Shown here piece after piece: positions 20,564 through 53,541 of a DNA stretch of 64,000 nt. The position numbers and the translations under genes were made by a program. Location of the stretch: positions 97,637,918 through 97,701,917 of the forward strand of contig OZ021721.1 of assembly GCA_963978545.1 (NCBI GenBank). The letters are read 5' to 3'. Source of the DNA: Linyphia triangularis. Its lineage: Eukaryota > Arthropoda > Arachnida > Araneae > Linyphiidae. Under the pieces are notes generated by a model. The model made no database searches, had not been told where the DNA came from, and saw nothing but the letters and a program-made list of their open reading frames with translations. Position 1 is the stretch's first letter. The number at the start of each line of letters is the position of its first letter.

Positions 20564-21963
20564 ATCTTTCCTACCGCTAATTTAAAGGAACAAATATTTG
20601 TAAATGCAAGAAATCCTTACTTTTTTTAAAATAGAGACATAGCTTAAATCCCCCCCCCCCCCCCTCAAGTTCTTCGTAGAATTTCTAGTCTACCTATGAT
20701 ACGACTTGGCGCTTTTTCTGGGAATTGGCTACAATAAAAGAATGACGTAATATGCGTTTTCCGTTCGTTGCCAAGTCAAAATCATGATCCAACATCCAGG
20801 GTTGCCAAAAAATCATTTACTAATAGTCACCAATCCTTCCACCTTATCACCAAGGCAAGTTCAAAATTCAAATCCCGTTTTACCGATGATTAGAAATTAA
20901 ACGCGCAAGTGTTTGGGGAGGGGGGCTGTCAATTGGATTAAGAAGTTTAGAAATTAAAAAAAAATATTCGCGTTTTCTTTTAGCTTAAAGAAAACTTTGT
21001 AATTCTTTATTATTGAAACCAGGCAAGAGTGCAAATCTAAACCAGATGCACTAATGCTTGTGTGAAAAATACAATACTTGTATTCTATTTTTAGCACGGA
21101 GCCTCGGTTAAAAAAAAAATTCTAAAAATAATCATGTATTCTATAAGTATAAAAAAAAGTATTAATTTTCAATAACTAAAATCAGCCAAGAAAACAGATT
21201 TAAATCAGATGCACACAGATTCATTTACTACTTCTTTATAGTTTGAAAAACCTACAACAAAACTGAGAGATTGTAATATGTATTTTCAAGTGCGAACCCT
21301 TTCCGGCACGTTAACTGACGAAAAACGCCCTTGAAGTTGAAAATACTCTTTATCGCTTTGTTGGCTTATTCATGATAATTTTGAAAAATGTCGAGTCAAA
21401 ATTCTCGCCAAGTAGTTTTTGAAGTCAAAAAGTTATTTTTTGGCGCAGTTCGGCGCAATCTTAACAGAAAAGAGGTTTTTGGAGCGGGGTAGTCAGTTTG
21501 GCACACTTCGGCGCAATTGGAGCAACTCTTACATCCCTGCAAAATTGAATTCGTTTGTCAGTGGAATACAAGATCATAATTTAAATCAAGGTCGTCATAG
21601 TAAAAATGCTCAAAACTAAACGTCATTTCTGATTTGAAAATTCAGTTACAAAAATTTCTTGCCTGCTTTAACAAATGTATAAATCTGAACAACATTTCAG
21701 GACACATAATATAATATATTCATAGTTTTTAATAACAGTTTTACATATTGAGTGTACAGTAATTTATTTATGTGAAGACTAACGATTTATGTACATTCAA
21801 AACTAAAGCAACTATATTGTAAAAAGATACACATATTTAACAATGCCTTCTTTGGATGTGTTGATAAAAAGTATTAATTGAAACTTTGAAATAAAAGTTC
21901 CGTGTTATACCGATCTTTTCATAACATTTCTTAAAAGAAAACAATGAAATTAAAAGAACTCAC
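20564..21963. other. No gene recognised
   Basis: AT-rich with a C-tract at about 20649-20664. Would be first-intron sequence if the minus-strand candidate exon at 21964 is real. Confidence 0.45.
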
Positions 21964-22059
21964 CTCATTACGCTTTCTTTCTGTTGATCGGAGTTCGTCT
22001 TCCACTGCCATAATAGTGTGGATGCGATTTCAAAGTCTTTCCTGACTTATAAATAAAAT
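21964..22059 (-). CDS. Possible first coding exon, unidentified gene
   Basis: Minus strand: ATG at 22011-22009 opens MAVEDELRSTERKRNE (16 codons, 21964-22011), followed immediately by a strong donor GAG|GTGAGT at 21963-21958. The region upstream in minus sense is less AT-rich. It contains a possible acceptor TTTACAG ending at 22060, so the upstream part may be a 5' UTR exon boundary. The charged, hydrophilic start and good donor suggest a real translation start. The gene product is not recognised, and a following exon is only tentatively seen at 18915-19053. Confidence 0.38.
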
Positions 22060-22108
22060 CTGTAAAGAGACACCAACATATGCGAACAACACTGCGGCCA
22101 TGTTTGTT

Positions 22109-22255
22109 TACGAAATCCGAGGTTTATGCCGCCAAAATCGGAGGGATAAACCGGCGCTTAAAAACGATCATGTAATCTCCTGATTTGGCGAAAACCGGTA
22201 GTCCGCGGATTTCCCTATAATCGGTGGTTTATTACTTGACTGTGAATACTGCCGG
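22109..22255. repeat. Repeat related to 16650-16708
   Basis: CGAAATCCGAGG and the edge motif GGTTTATTACTTGACTGTG are shared with the right end of the possible MITE at 15617-16708 and, inverted, with its left end. Probably a remnant of the same family, lying at the head of the candidate minus-strand gene. Confidence 0.45.
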
Positions 22256-22317
22256 TTGGTGAAAAAAGTGATGTGGGAATTTGGATGTTGTCGGGGCTGA
22301 CGTTACTTGGCTGTCGG

Positions 22318-22497
22318 TTGGTTGGTTGTTTTCAGATTATCTGGCGCCGTCAGCAACACGAGGGCTATAATGCGCCGAAACATTCGTCATTAGACAAGCC
22401 AACATACATTTACAAACACCCATGCCAACACGGGACTCGAACCCGCAACCTCGCGGTCTAGAAGCTAGCACGCTAACCACTATACCATTTGGTCGGC
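22318..22497 (-). mobile_element. SINE family A
   Basis: Full minus copy with perfect 14-bp TSD TACTTGGCTGTCGG at 22304-22317 and 22498-22511. Confidence 0.93.
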
Positions 22498-22511
22498 TAC
22501 TTGGCTGTCGG

Positions 22512-22890
22512 AGTCGGGAATAGGTGGTGTTTGGCCGGATTTGTGACAAAAATCATAATAATTATGAAAAGTGTAAGAAATGCTTGTGATATTTCACAAA
22601 AACTATACACTTTAAAAAATTAAATCAAAATTCATTCCCCCGACGAAAACATAATTTTCCCCAATGGGGGGGGGGGGGAGCTAAACTTGTCCGACGGGGG
22701 TTCCACAGCCCCCCCCCCCCCGCTGGTGCCACCTCTGCAGTGAGTGCCAGTAATATCGGACATATGACTGTTCCTAATCATTAATCACTATAGGAGGTTT
22801 TGCCACTGGTCGCTGAGGAAGCGTAGCGCTCTTTGACTTCTGGGAGGACCACCAGATCCTTAAAATAATCTCCATAAATAAAAAATTCAA
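22512..22890. other. Non-coding, with G and C homopolymers
   Basis: Contains a G-tract (22666-22678) and a C-tract (22709-22721) about 30 bp apart that could pair as a hairpin. No gene recognised. Confidence 0.6.
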
Positions 22891-22901
22891 ACCCTTAAAC
22901 G

Positions 22902-23084
22902 GCCGGCCAAATGGTATAGTGGTTAGCATGCTAGCTTCTTGACTGCGAATTTGCGGGTTCGAGTCCCGTGTTAGGCATGGGTGTTTGTAAATGTATATTG
23001 GCTTGTCTAATGACGAATGTTTCGGCGCATTATAGCCCTCGTGTTGCTGACGGCGCCAGATAATCTGAAAACAACCAACCAACC
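22902..23084 (+). mobile_element. SINE family A, diverged
   Basis: Full-length copy with several changes (GCCGGCCAAATGG; TTGACTGCGAATTTGCGG). The probable 10-bp TSD ACCCTTAAAC (22891-22900) versus CCCCTCAAAC (23083-23092) has two mismatches. Confidence 0.87.
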
Positions 23085-23092
23085 CCTCAAAC

Positions 23093-25540
23093 TCATAAAC
23101 AGTGACTTATATTATTTGTAAATGATGGGTGCAGATCGCATACCTTATAGATATGGGGATACACCTTCTGAAATTTTTAAGTTTGGTATTAGAACGCAAA
23201 AACCAAAGAATTTTTTGTTTGAAAGGATAAATTTATATAAAACGTTTTTAAATTTCTAAACATACGTAGGAAAAAATACGTGTAACAATATATTTGGCAT
23301 TAATGATAAAAAATATTGTTATGATTTGTTGAGTTATAATTTCTTATCCCCTCCTAAAAAAAAAAAAAAAAATAATAATAATCTCTGGCTACGCCCTTGC
23401 ATGTCGTCTAATGGTAGAAATTCGATCTATTCTAAATTGGACAATTTATATTAGACCTTGCGCAAAAATATGAAAAGTAAAAAGCGCACAGCTAAGGCCA
23501 GATCACAAATTCGATCATTAGTTAGCTTCGCTGTACACTCAGAAGGGAATGGATTTAAGTGGCTTATATACAAACAAATATTCCGTTAACTTTTCGACTG
23601 GTAGTTAAAACTTCTATTAAAATGCTCAAATCAGGACTCTATAAAATTTCAATAAAAACAATTTCTAAACTTGTTACTACTTATAAGTAAACAATTATGG
23701 GAATCGGGTAAGTTTTTATTACAGCGACTCCCCCAATTTCACTCAACGGACTTGCGTATGAAATTTTCGTTTTGAAATGTCCCTCTGGCGTTGAAGTCAA
23801 ACAACAATTGGCTTTATAAAACGAAAAATTTAATATCAAAATTTAATTTTCCTTATTATCTACATAAAACCTTAAAACATCAGACGTGGCTGATATTCAT
23901 TGCTTTTCATATCATCTCTCTATATTATTCTGCATAAAAGAAGTTAGTTACAGTTTTGTTTTTATTAAAATTTAGTTTTTATTTAAAAAAATATCTATAG
24001 ATAATTGTCCCTTATTTTTTAATTTTTTATTTATTTAATTTTTTTTTTGCCCTATTGCAAATGAATCATCAACTTATGTAAGTTTAGCTTATAATTATAT
24101 TTAAACAATTAAATTAATTAAAAAATTTCAACAATTAGTGCAACAAAAAATTTAATTTAAGCAACCTATGTCATTTAATGTGAGAAATTGTTTTAATTAA
24201 TCAAACAGCAAATTTTACTAAGCTTGAGGTTAATATTTTATTAGTCAAACAATGGACTAAATAAAAAACAAGAGCACAAATTTCATTTAACAAATTTAGA
24301 ATTTAAAAACCAATGACGTTAAATAAAATAATTAAATTCAATAACTGAGGTCATTTGCTTTTATTAAAATGTATTAGTAAAAAAGTAATTTTACCAAGTT
24401 TCCTATTTAATTAAACAAGTGAAGGAATTAATATATTAATCTGTTCTATAAGAAACATAAATTCATAAATACCTTTAAAATAAATCATCTAACAACATTT
24501 TAAAGTATTAATGTAAGATAATTTACAAATAATGATTTTTGTTATGTATAAAACAATTAACTAAGTTGTCTATGAAAATTTATTTAATGAATAAACATGA
24601 AAGAGTAAATAAGCAACAAATAAATATAGATTTAACAACCGATATAATTTTCATCTAATAAATAATCATTTTTCCACAGTAAAAATGTTGATTGGTTTTC
24701 TAGCCCTCTTGCGGAGAAGAGAAGTACTTTGGAATTGTTTTTCATAAATTCGGTGGAATTGTATGTATAAACACGATACGGGGGAAACATGGAATTCATC
24801 TAAAAAAACAAAATTGCGAACATTTTAATTTGAATATGGGTTGCCCCGTTAATATTCGCGTTGGCTGTTATATTTTATTATTTAATATGCATGACAAATT
24901 AATTTGAATTGATACTATCTAAACAATCAAATCATCCTTGAAAGTAAGCCACAAACCATAGGAAGTGCTATAATGTTTTCTTTGGAATCTTTAGACGCCA
25001 CTAGATAGCGCATTTAACAGTTCATGGGAATTCATGCTCTCCTTTGCATTTCTAGTCTATTTATAACGTTCATTATGGATTTAACAATTGCACCTGATGT
25101 ATGTATGACTAATAAAATTTACTGTTTACTTAATGTTTTGCCCAAATAATTTGTAAACTTATGAAAGAAAAAGAATCTCTCTCAACAAAAATTTAATTTA
25201 AAAATATGTTTAGTCACCACTATTTTTAAAATAATACATATATATATATAATTTTAAAAATAAAGGTCATACAATGCAAAATTAATATTTTTATCTATAA
25301 TAAAATATTATATATAATATATATTATATAAATAAAGTAAAAATAATTTTGCATTGTATAAAAATGTCAGTTTTAAATTGTGACATATAATCACCAGTAA
25401 AAATTTAAATTTTACTTAGAATAAATTTCTTCAATTTCATAGATTTTTAGTTGTTCCGAATTCATGTAGGAATCAAATATTAAAAAAGAGGATCGATTTC
25501 GAGTCCTTAAATTTATAAAATTATTTAATTATTTTACGTC
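23093..25540. other. No gene recognised
   Basis: About 2.4 kb of very AT-rich sequence. It includes an A-rich tract near 23357-23383 ending in AATAATAATAATC, possibly a retroelement tail, and small TA-rich palindromes near 25303-25330. No exon seen. Confidence 0.5.
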
Positions 25541-26360
25541 ACTAAAAGGTCGCTTTTACTTACGCTTGTATCTTCAGATATTAAAAAAACTAACTTGCCG
25601 TCATCCAGTCGCCCTGAAAATTAATAGTTAGATTCGTTGTCAATAAAGTTGTATTTTATCATGTTTTGGGAGGTGTCACTATCACTAAAAGGTTGCTTTT
25701 ACACACGCTTCTATCTTCAGTATACTAAAAAACCAACTTGCAGTCATCCAATCGCTCTGAAATTTAACAGGTAGATTCGTTGTCGATAAAGTTGTATTAT
25801 ATGTTTTGGGAGGTGCCACTGTGACTAAAAGGTCGCTTTTACACACGCTTCTATCTTCAGTATACTAAAAAACCAACTTGCAGTCATCCAATCACGGTGA
25901 AATTTAACAGGTAGATTTGTTGTTGATAATGTTGCACTATATCATGTTTTTTTTTTTGGAGTGATGGGGGGGGGGGGGGTGTCACTGTCCCTAAAAGGTC
26001 GCTTTTTCTTTCTTCAATTGGCGCTTAGGATTACTATTAATCCTACTTTCTTCATCAAATCGAATTGAAATTCGACAGATAGATTCATTGTCGATACGGT
26101 TGCATTGCATCAAGTTTTGGGGGTTGTCACTTTCCCTAATATACCACTTTTACACACGTTTCTATTGCTTTACTTCAGACTTATCTGCTTTTACTCATGT
26201 TCTATTATCCAGATACCAAGCTCAATTCAAATATATTTCCTTGGGCGATATTTATTGACTGAAATTTGTTCTATAAGGTTGACGAGGCAAAATCTTCGGA
26301 GGGCTAATAAACCCACTTTCCGTCATCCAATGAAGTCAGAATCTTAGCAACTAGATTTAT
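25541..26360 (+). repeat. Repeat E tandem-unit array
   Basis: About five to six diverged units of 140-166 bp. The anchor (A)CTAAAAGGT occurs at 25541, 25684, 25824 and 25990, with a degenerate one near 26136. Each unit has the order CACTAAAAGGTCGCTTTTAC, CAACTTGCAGTCATCCAATC, AGATTCGTTGTCGATAAAGT. The unit is the same as in 14400-14560 and 58560-58740. It spawns a chance frame at 26105-26347. Confidence 0.85.
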
Positions 26361-26785
26361 TGGTAAATTCCTAATTTACGTGTATTGGTTGGTGCGATCT
26401 TAAAAAGTTGGCGACAAAGCCAAATTGTTGCGACAGTACACCGTTAGTCGAAAGCAAATTTCAAAATGACCACCAAAAAAATATCCTTTCGTCCAACGCC
26501 TTCCAATTAGGGTTACCATAAAATCGCAGTTGGGCATACGCGGTTAAAAATGAAAAAGGGTTGCCAATTGTAGATCTTTATCGTCTACAAAAAGGTGCCA
26601 AATTGGCTTGGTGATATTTTCACTTCAACTAGGAATATACCGATTCGTTGTGAACAACAATGTATTCAATCAAGTTTTTGGGACCAAAACGAAGTTAGTA
26701 AATAGTTCGGAATAGATCTTCTGTTCTTAGTTGTCAAACACTATGGAAACTCAATCTGAGCTCAAGAAATTGCAATTTCTCATAA

Positions 26786-26853
26786 AAATTGCAATGCATG
26801 TAAGGGTTTTACATTTAAAACTTTATTTTTATGGGTTATATTATTATTTGATA
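26786..26853 (+). repeat. Repeat E terminal segment
   Basis: Same end segment as at 15028-15090 (GCAATGCAT..AAGGGTTTT..ATGGGTTATATTATTA). With the units at 25541-26360 it suggests one repeat E copy spanning about 25541-26853. Confidence 0.65.
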
Positions 26854-28380
26854 AAATGTCGTTTTTTTAGTTCCAACTTCTGGCATAAAGTTTGAGTCTT
26901 TTTTTTTCTCTCTTTTTTTTCCTACAACAAAAACGTTGCAATCTAAAGCAAGTTTGCAATCTCTAATAGGATTTTCTTGAAAGCAAGAATTCGTCTTTCT
27001 CAGAAGTTAACATTCTTAACATTTTTAGCGGATGTTAAAACTAAATTAGAATTTATTTTTAATCAAAATATCCTTTTCAATACTATACTTACCTTTTAAT
27101 ATTTATTGACTTTTAATACTACATATGCATTGGCATATACTACAATGCAATTCAAAGAGAAAATTATAATTGAGTAACACTGTATTTACTAGAAGTAGAA
27201 TTGTACAAACTATTACAGGAACACGAAAATAGTTTTTTCTTTATATACTTATAGAACTTTTTTTTAAATAAGTTGGAACTTTTTTTAAAATAAGTTGGGA
27301 CTTTTTTTTTAAAAGTAAGTTGGGATTTTTTTTTAATAAGTTTGAACTTTTTTTTATATGGTTGAACTTTATTTTAATGAGTTTGATTTTTTTTTGTTAA
27401 AATAAGTTTGAATTTTTGTTGTTGTTAAAATAAGTTTAAACTTTTTTTTAATTAAAAGGGAACCATTTTTAAGTAGGCACCATTTCTTGTATAAAAGGGA
27501 ACTTATTTATTTAAATAAATGTGAACTATTTTTTTTAAATGGGAGCCTTTTTTGATGAAATAGACTCGTTTTTCTTATTAAATGTGAAACTTTAAAAAAA
27601 TATCACGTTGAAAATTACTAAAATGCCTCTACTCTGGGATGGAAGTGATGGAATGGTCATTCTTGCTTGAGTGAAGTGTGAGTGCGATGTTTAGACTTGG
27701 ATTGTTTGTTTCTTCGATTGGTATGGCAGTGCAAGATATTTGACAGTAATGATAAGATAATATTTTACTAATGTTACTATTTATTTTACAAAATGTAATA
27801 TATCATTAACAATTTGTTTTGGTTTAGAATTTTTTTTTCTTCTCTAAATATGTTTGAATATTTCATTTTTGACCGAATGATCAGAAATACTGATTTATCC
27901 CACATACTCATATTTGGTATTTTTACAATCATCAACGTAACTCTCAATTCAATACCATCAGTTATAATAGATTATAATAAAATATTTAATCTTATTTCTT
28001 ATGAAAATAAACTGATTTTACTGGATTAACCCATTGTATATGTACCCTTTCATATGCAAAATTATAAAAGCCTTTGACTTTGACTTGGACTTTTTAAGAT
28101 ATTTTTGTAATGGCTCTACTTTTACCAATATCTGTCATTAAATATTTACAACAATTGACATCAAGCACCCCATGCTTTTTTACGTTAAAATAGGTTATTT
28201 CTTATTTCAAACTTATTTAAAATTATTTTCTACTTTTTAGTTCACTTTTCTATTAAAGCGTGTTTTTTAGTTTTTTAAACTATTAATTATTTTCTATTTT
28301 TCAGTTTGGTTTTCTATTAAAGCGTGTTTTTTAGTTTTTTGAACTATTATATTTTTTGTAAACTATAAATTTGTTTTGGT
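26854..28380. other. No gene recognised
   Basis: AT-rich. Between 27240 and 27560 an imperfect array of T-runs alternates with AATAAGTTTGAAC/AAGTTGGGAC-like pieces, a degenerate short tandem repeat. Confidence 0.5.
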
Positions 28381-28647
28381 TATTTTTTTTAGTTAAGTGT
28401 ACAAAACTCTCCAGTTGTTCCTGCCAATATTCACGTGCTTGTCTCAAATTTAAGTCATGTGTATGCCTTAGTACACGCCGTATTACTTGGCACAAAACAC
28501 TACAGTGTCTCTGAATATGAAAAATCACTAATCCTGAAGATCCTGGTAAGGATAATGCGACAAAAAAAACACGCTTTGTATAACCGTCGTTTCCACAACA
28601 AATCTTTCAAATGTCTGCCTTATCAATTGTAGATAATAGGTTCTGTT
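28381..28647. other. Unexplained open region, both strands
   Basis: Higher-complexity stretch open on the plus strand (from 28435) and on the minus strand (HTHDLNLRQAREYWQEQLES region, 28360-28450). No domain recognised and no convincing splice sites. Could be a relic of an element or gene. Confidence 0.3.
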
Positions 28648-28735
28648 ATTGTAATGGTTAACGGCACACCAGGGTTCGATTCCGGAGAAGGTTGGTTGGA
28701 ATTTAACGGCGCAAGAGCAACACAAGCTAATCCTT
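28648..28735 (+). mobile_element. tRNA-SINE remnant(s)
   Basis: TAATGGTTAACGGCACACC..GGGTTCGATTCC resembles a shortened SINE head with a B-box. It is followed directly by a minus-type tail segment GGTTGGTTGGAATTTAACGGCGCAAGAGC. Probably two fragments. Confidence 0.5.
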
Positions 28736-30104
28736 GTGATAAAACGACAAACTTATTGAATTATTGTATTGTCATCGGTCTTTGACAAGTGTGCAAAGTT
28801 TGAATCAAATCTGATCGCTCAAAGTAGGGCAAAATCGAGCCCAAAAGAGTCGGTTACAAGCAAACATACAGGTGAAACTAATAAAAGCGTGTTAAAAATA
28901 CTAAATATTTATAATTTAATTTTGTATTACATTTTCGGGTTAATTTGTTATATGGGGCGCAAAAGAGGATAGTTAAACCCTCTAATTTTTATCTTTCATT
29001 GAACCCTGGTAGTATCATACTAATTGGATACCCCTCCCCCCTGTCCCCCAAGTTGACAAACTATCACAGCCACTGTAAACACTCACGGTTATAATCGCAC
29101 CCCCTTGATTGACCTCTAAATCCGCCCCTGCTTTTGCTGCCCTCTGGAGTTCGAATTTTAAAAGTATAGAGAAGAAAAATTATACTATTCACAAGAAAAA
29201 AATGTGATTTATGTTTTTATTTGAATAGATTATTAATGTTAACTATTATTTCAGTAAGGAATCCAATTATTTTTGATAAATCAAGGTTTCAATTAAAACT
29301 TAGTCTTCTTGAAACCCCCCTGCAAATAATCCTGCCGGATCCGATGATACCAGTTATTGTCAAATGAAGCTGAATTGTTTTGCATAAAAAGTATGGGAAC
29401 ATATAATTACATGTACGTTTACTTTACTAATTACCTCATGAAATACCTTGTTTTTTTATAGATTGTAGTCACTTTTTCCCATCAGTCTCAATTTTTAAAC
29501 ATGTTTAATTTTTTATTTTGTTTTAAGATATTTTGATAGACTAGAATATTTTTGTTCTTGAAATAATTTATAATAGTCTGCTTAATTTGAAGGAAAAAAA
29601 AAAATCTGTAAGCAGAGAAATTTGAGAGACAGATTGGAATTTTCCAGCAGTTAAATGTTTTTGTTAATAAAATTCATAGCAAGCAGCTGATGGGGAATTT
29701 TTGTCTTTAGACTGTTAAGTACAAAGTCTTTCACAAAATCAATTTATTATTATTACTAAAATTATTTAATTTTTAAATTTATGTTTGGGTTTTTAAATTG
29801 GACGTGGTTGTCAAATTTAATTTAAATCATCCAACTAATTTCTGTGTTATTCAACTTTTAGTTCACTTTGATGTCTGGTTTTTCTGTACTAAAAAAAGTC
29901 AATGCTGTCTTGTTAACAAGGACCACAGTGTGATATTTTAAACTTTTATGAAACTCCTCATTTTTTAGATGTATTTGATACTAGACAGGTTGACCTTTAT
30001 AGATTATATTGGAAATAAAGGTTGATGTAAATAAATGAAATTAGAACATTATATTTCTTTATAATCTACTTAACATTGATTAACAAATTCTATTTTTTTT
30101 TCAG
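28736..30104. other. No gene recognised; possible first-intron end
   Basis: AT-rich with a C-rich stretch near 29030-29130. If glycogen phosphorylase exon 1 lies left of the window this is intron; no N-terminal exon was found here. Confidence 0.5.
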
Positions 30105-50070
<19,966 letters not shown>

Positions 50071-51450
50071 ATGAATCTTACTCTGTGTGATGTTTTAAGA
50101 ATTCTTGGCACAGTACCTGGTTTGTTAGTCCATGCTTTTTGAGAAGGTTACGCATCTTTAAATGTTATCCATTTGAACTGTCTCAACTACATTAGGACAA
50201 AACTATACAAAGGCTGTTTCAATGATTTTTTAAAAAAAAAATCATCATAAAAATATAATATTGCTTGTTTAAATTGCATTTAAAAATGATTTTTCATATT
50301 TATTGAAATATTTTATAGTCAGAAACTGTTTATTAGATTCAAATTTATTAGATAATCAAAAAAAATAAATATTTTCCTTCCTTTCCAAGTTCACTGATAT
50401 TCAATTTTAATCCTATTATAGGAGCTTTTAAAGTTTTGTTAAAGTCAGTCAAGTTTTATATATTTGTTATTAAAAAGGAATGTTTTGCTGATATTCCAAA
50501 TGACATTTTTTGTTATTCATTGTTATGCGTTTGAATTTCGTTGTTGCCTATTCAAATGTGATAGATTTTATATAATGTGTTCATTAGGAGCTTTAACTCC
50601 TATCTTAGAATATTGTACATATACATAGGATATGTATTGTTGATATAAAATTCTATAAATGTGTTTTCTCTAATCTGCTTGGATGTGTTTCTAAATTAAA
50701 AATGTTAAATTTTATGTGAAATTTTTCTTTATTTTTTTCTCTTATTCATACACTAGATGAAACTGATACAAATTTTTGGGTTGAAGATAAATCATGACTT
50801 GTCAAGGCCATTTGAAAGGACTCGGGAAATATTGACGAAATCCCTAATGACAAGCAAATACTGCAATTTTTATTTCTTTTATTATACAAACAACAAAATT
50901 GCACAAACAGAACATTAAAATTAGGCCATAAAATAAAGTTTTGTTAATTGAAAAAAAAAAAAAAGTTAAGTGATCATATATCAAAGGAATATATTTAAAT
51001 TAAAATAATTTTCCACAATGACTACTTTCTCTTCATATTAAACATTTATAAATATTATCAAAATCTAAAAATGTTTACTATATTAAAAAAAAAAAAAATG
51101 GATATTTTTAATTTTAAATAAGTAATCCACTTCATTTGTTAGAATAACATCTGACCTAAGTGAATTTTTGCTTAAATATGATAGATTTGGATACTTTTGC
51201 ATCCCATGCAGTGTCATAAATGTGCAGCAAAAGAATTTGCCATGGTTTTTGAAACTATTACACTAGGTTCCGAAAGGTGTGCATTTTTATTGTAAGAAAG
51301 TATGTGTTAAATAATCTTTGAATTTAAGATTTATTTGCTACATTAAAAATCAAAAGTTATGGTTTTTGGTTAGTTAAACTCTTTATATTAATTTAAAGTT
51401 TTGTAATATATAAATTGATTGAAATAAAAATTGAATGAAGTGTTATCTTT
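50071..51450 (+). terminator. GlyP 3' UTR and candidate poly(A) signals
   Basis: Non-coding AT-rich sequence following the TAA. AATAAA occurs at 50364-50369, 50932-50937 (followed by an A-rich tract) and 51423-51428 (followed by T/GT-rich TGTTATCTTTTGTATG). The last looks the most complete, but the site used cannot be decided from sequence. Confidence 0.5.
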
Positions 51451-52312
51451 TGTATGTATTTCAAAGTAGTAAAAAAGATCTCGTGTGCTGAAAAGTCATG
51501 CAACTTCAGATAACTAGACTGAATTTCAATACTTCAAACCTAGAACTTTTTTGGAAAGTTTTTAATTAAGATGTGATTTGCTGTATTTGTAGTAGGCTGC
51601 TAAATTTTTAGCAATTCAATTATTTTAATTTCTAAAATTCAACTTTTTCTTAAAATTAAATCTTCTTAGGCTTAGGTTATTATTGTTAGAATGTTTTTTT
51701 TTTATTATTCGTATAAAAATATCATACTATTTTTACACTGTAAAAGTTACTTACAAGTACAAAATATCAAGAAAGCAAAAATGTGTGTGTTATTATTATT
51801 TGTACTTTTATAAGTTGAATTGGTTTATCAAATTTCAATCATTTTGAGTTGCAAAAATGTAGTTTAAATTGCCCCATAATACTTATTGATTAAAAGAAAG
51901 AATACTTCTTATATATTTTACTTGACTACAGTGTCTGACTGGATTAACAACAGAGTCATAAAAATGGATTACTAATCCATTAGCTGAGCAACATAGTCTG
52001 TCAATTCTTTTAAAGTTCAACAGTTCATTAACATGAGCTTTTGTTGAAAGATTTGTACATATAAACCCTGTAGCAGAGTTTTTATGAATATTTTAGAGCA
52101 GCTGTTAAATGCTAAAATCCTACTATAGTTTAAGTTTTAATGAATTCTTTCATCAATATTTTATCATGGTTATTTACTATCATATACTTCACTGAGGCAT
52201 GGTAGTTTCTATTTCTTACTTAAAAAAATAAGATATTAACTTTTTTTGTAAATCGAATTTATTTCCTATTTAAAAACTGCATTGTATCTCTTATTTAAAG
52301 TATAGTAATGTT
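51451..52312. other. No gene recognised
   Basis: AT-rich intergenic sequence. Confidence 0.5.
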
Positions 52313-52396
52313 GGTTGGTTTGAATGTTCAACTACCTTTTTTTGTGCTCAATAACAGCTAATCAGGCCGGGACCTACAGCTTAACGGGGATTCCGA
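52313..52396 (-). mobile_element. SINE family B, 5'-truncated
   Basis: Minus-oriented 3' part: GGTTGGTTTG tail complement, then CAGCTAATCAGGCCGGGACC and CAGCTTAACGGGGATTCCGAA. The head is absent. Confidence 0.82.
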
Positions 52397-52654
52397 AGAT
52401 AAAAGTTAATTTTAAAATTAAATCAAAATGACTTTAAATTTTTATTCAATGGTGTTTTAATTCAATTTATAACTAGAATAATTTAATGGTTTTTCATAAT
52501 ATGTGAAGATAATAAATATAACTTAATAAGAATATGGATCAAAGGTTAAAACCTTCATGGGAACAAATGTAAGGGGTCGAATTACAGTGCTTAGCAAAAT
52601 CACTTATCTGCTTTAAAGAATAATTTATTCGGATAATATTTTCATATATTATAT

Positions 52655-52712
52655 TGGCGTTTAGCGTCAGCAAAATTGCCATAAAGCCGATAAAATGGGT
52701 TCAAGTCCAGAC
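52655..52712 (+). mobile_element. Weak tRNA-SINE head remnant
   Basis: GGCGTTTAGCGTCAGC ... ATGGGTTCAAGTCC keeps an A-box/B-box-like layout at plausible spacing but no body or tail. Confidence 0.35.
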
Positions 52713-53541
52713 ATTACTTTTCAATTTATTTTGGTGTATGAATGAAATAAAATTAATGTTGCTAAAAAATTTGTTTTAAAATATATTTTGGCACAAAAAA
52801 TTAAAATATTTACTTCTCTATTAATTAAACGATTGTGGCTATGCAAAACGATTAGATAAAAAGAAAATCCTATGCATCGAAACTCTAAATTTTTTTATTT
52901 TTAATCATTTAATTTTTCTTATTGTTTCAGTAACCATACATCCAGACAATTAGACTTGCTAAAAAAAGTTGTTTAAAAACAGGAATGTGTAGTGCAATTT
53001 TATTTACAGCATATGTGATATTTTGTTTGGAATTTTTTTCTTTGCTGACTTTTCTTTCTTCTGTCTTAAAAAAATAGTAGTTGAGTGGTGCATTTTTTAT
53101 TCTAATCCCTTGTATATTTGCTATGACAATGTCGAGATTTTATGGGTTTCTGCTTCTAAGCATACACCTTTTATATGAAATCCTCCAAAAAGATAAAAGG
53201 AGGAAAAAAATGAATTTTAATTTTTGGGAAGGAATATTATTCTCATTTATTTAATGAAAGTTATTGAAAGGATATTTGAGAAAACCATAAAAAAAAAAAA
53301 AACTGTTTATTCTCCCTTCCGAAACTTGTACGCTCAGGAAGATTCATTTATTTAATATGAATAGTTCAATTTTCAATTAACTACTTCGTTTGACCTAATT
53401 CTAAAAGATGAGAAAATGTAAAACTTTTCTCATGAAATAGTAAATTAGGTGCCACTAATAATGAAAGAAATTCAAAAGTGGATGTCTTTCTAGATGCTAC
53501 AAATCTAAAATATTGGTTAAGAGTTAATTGATACTTATATA
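52713..53541. other. No gene recognised
   Basis: AT-rich intergenic sequence. Confidence 0.5.
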
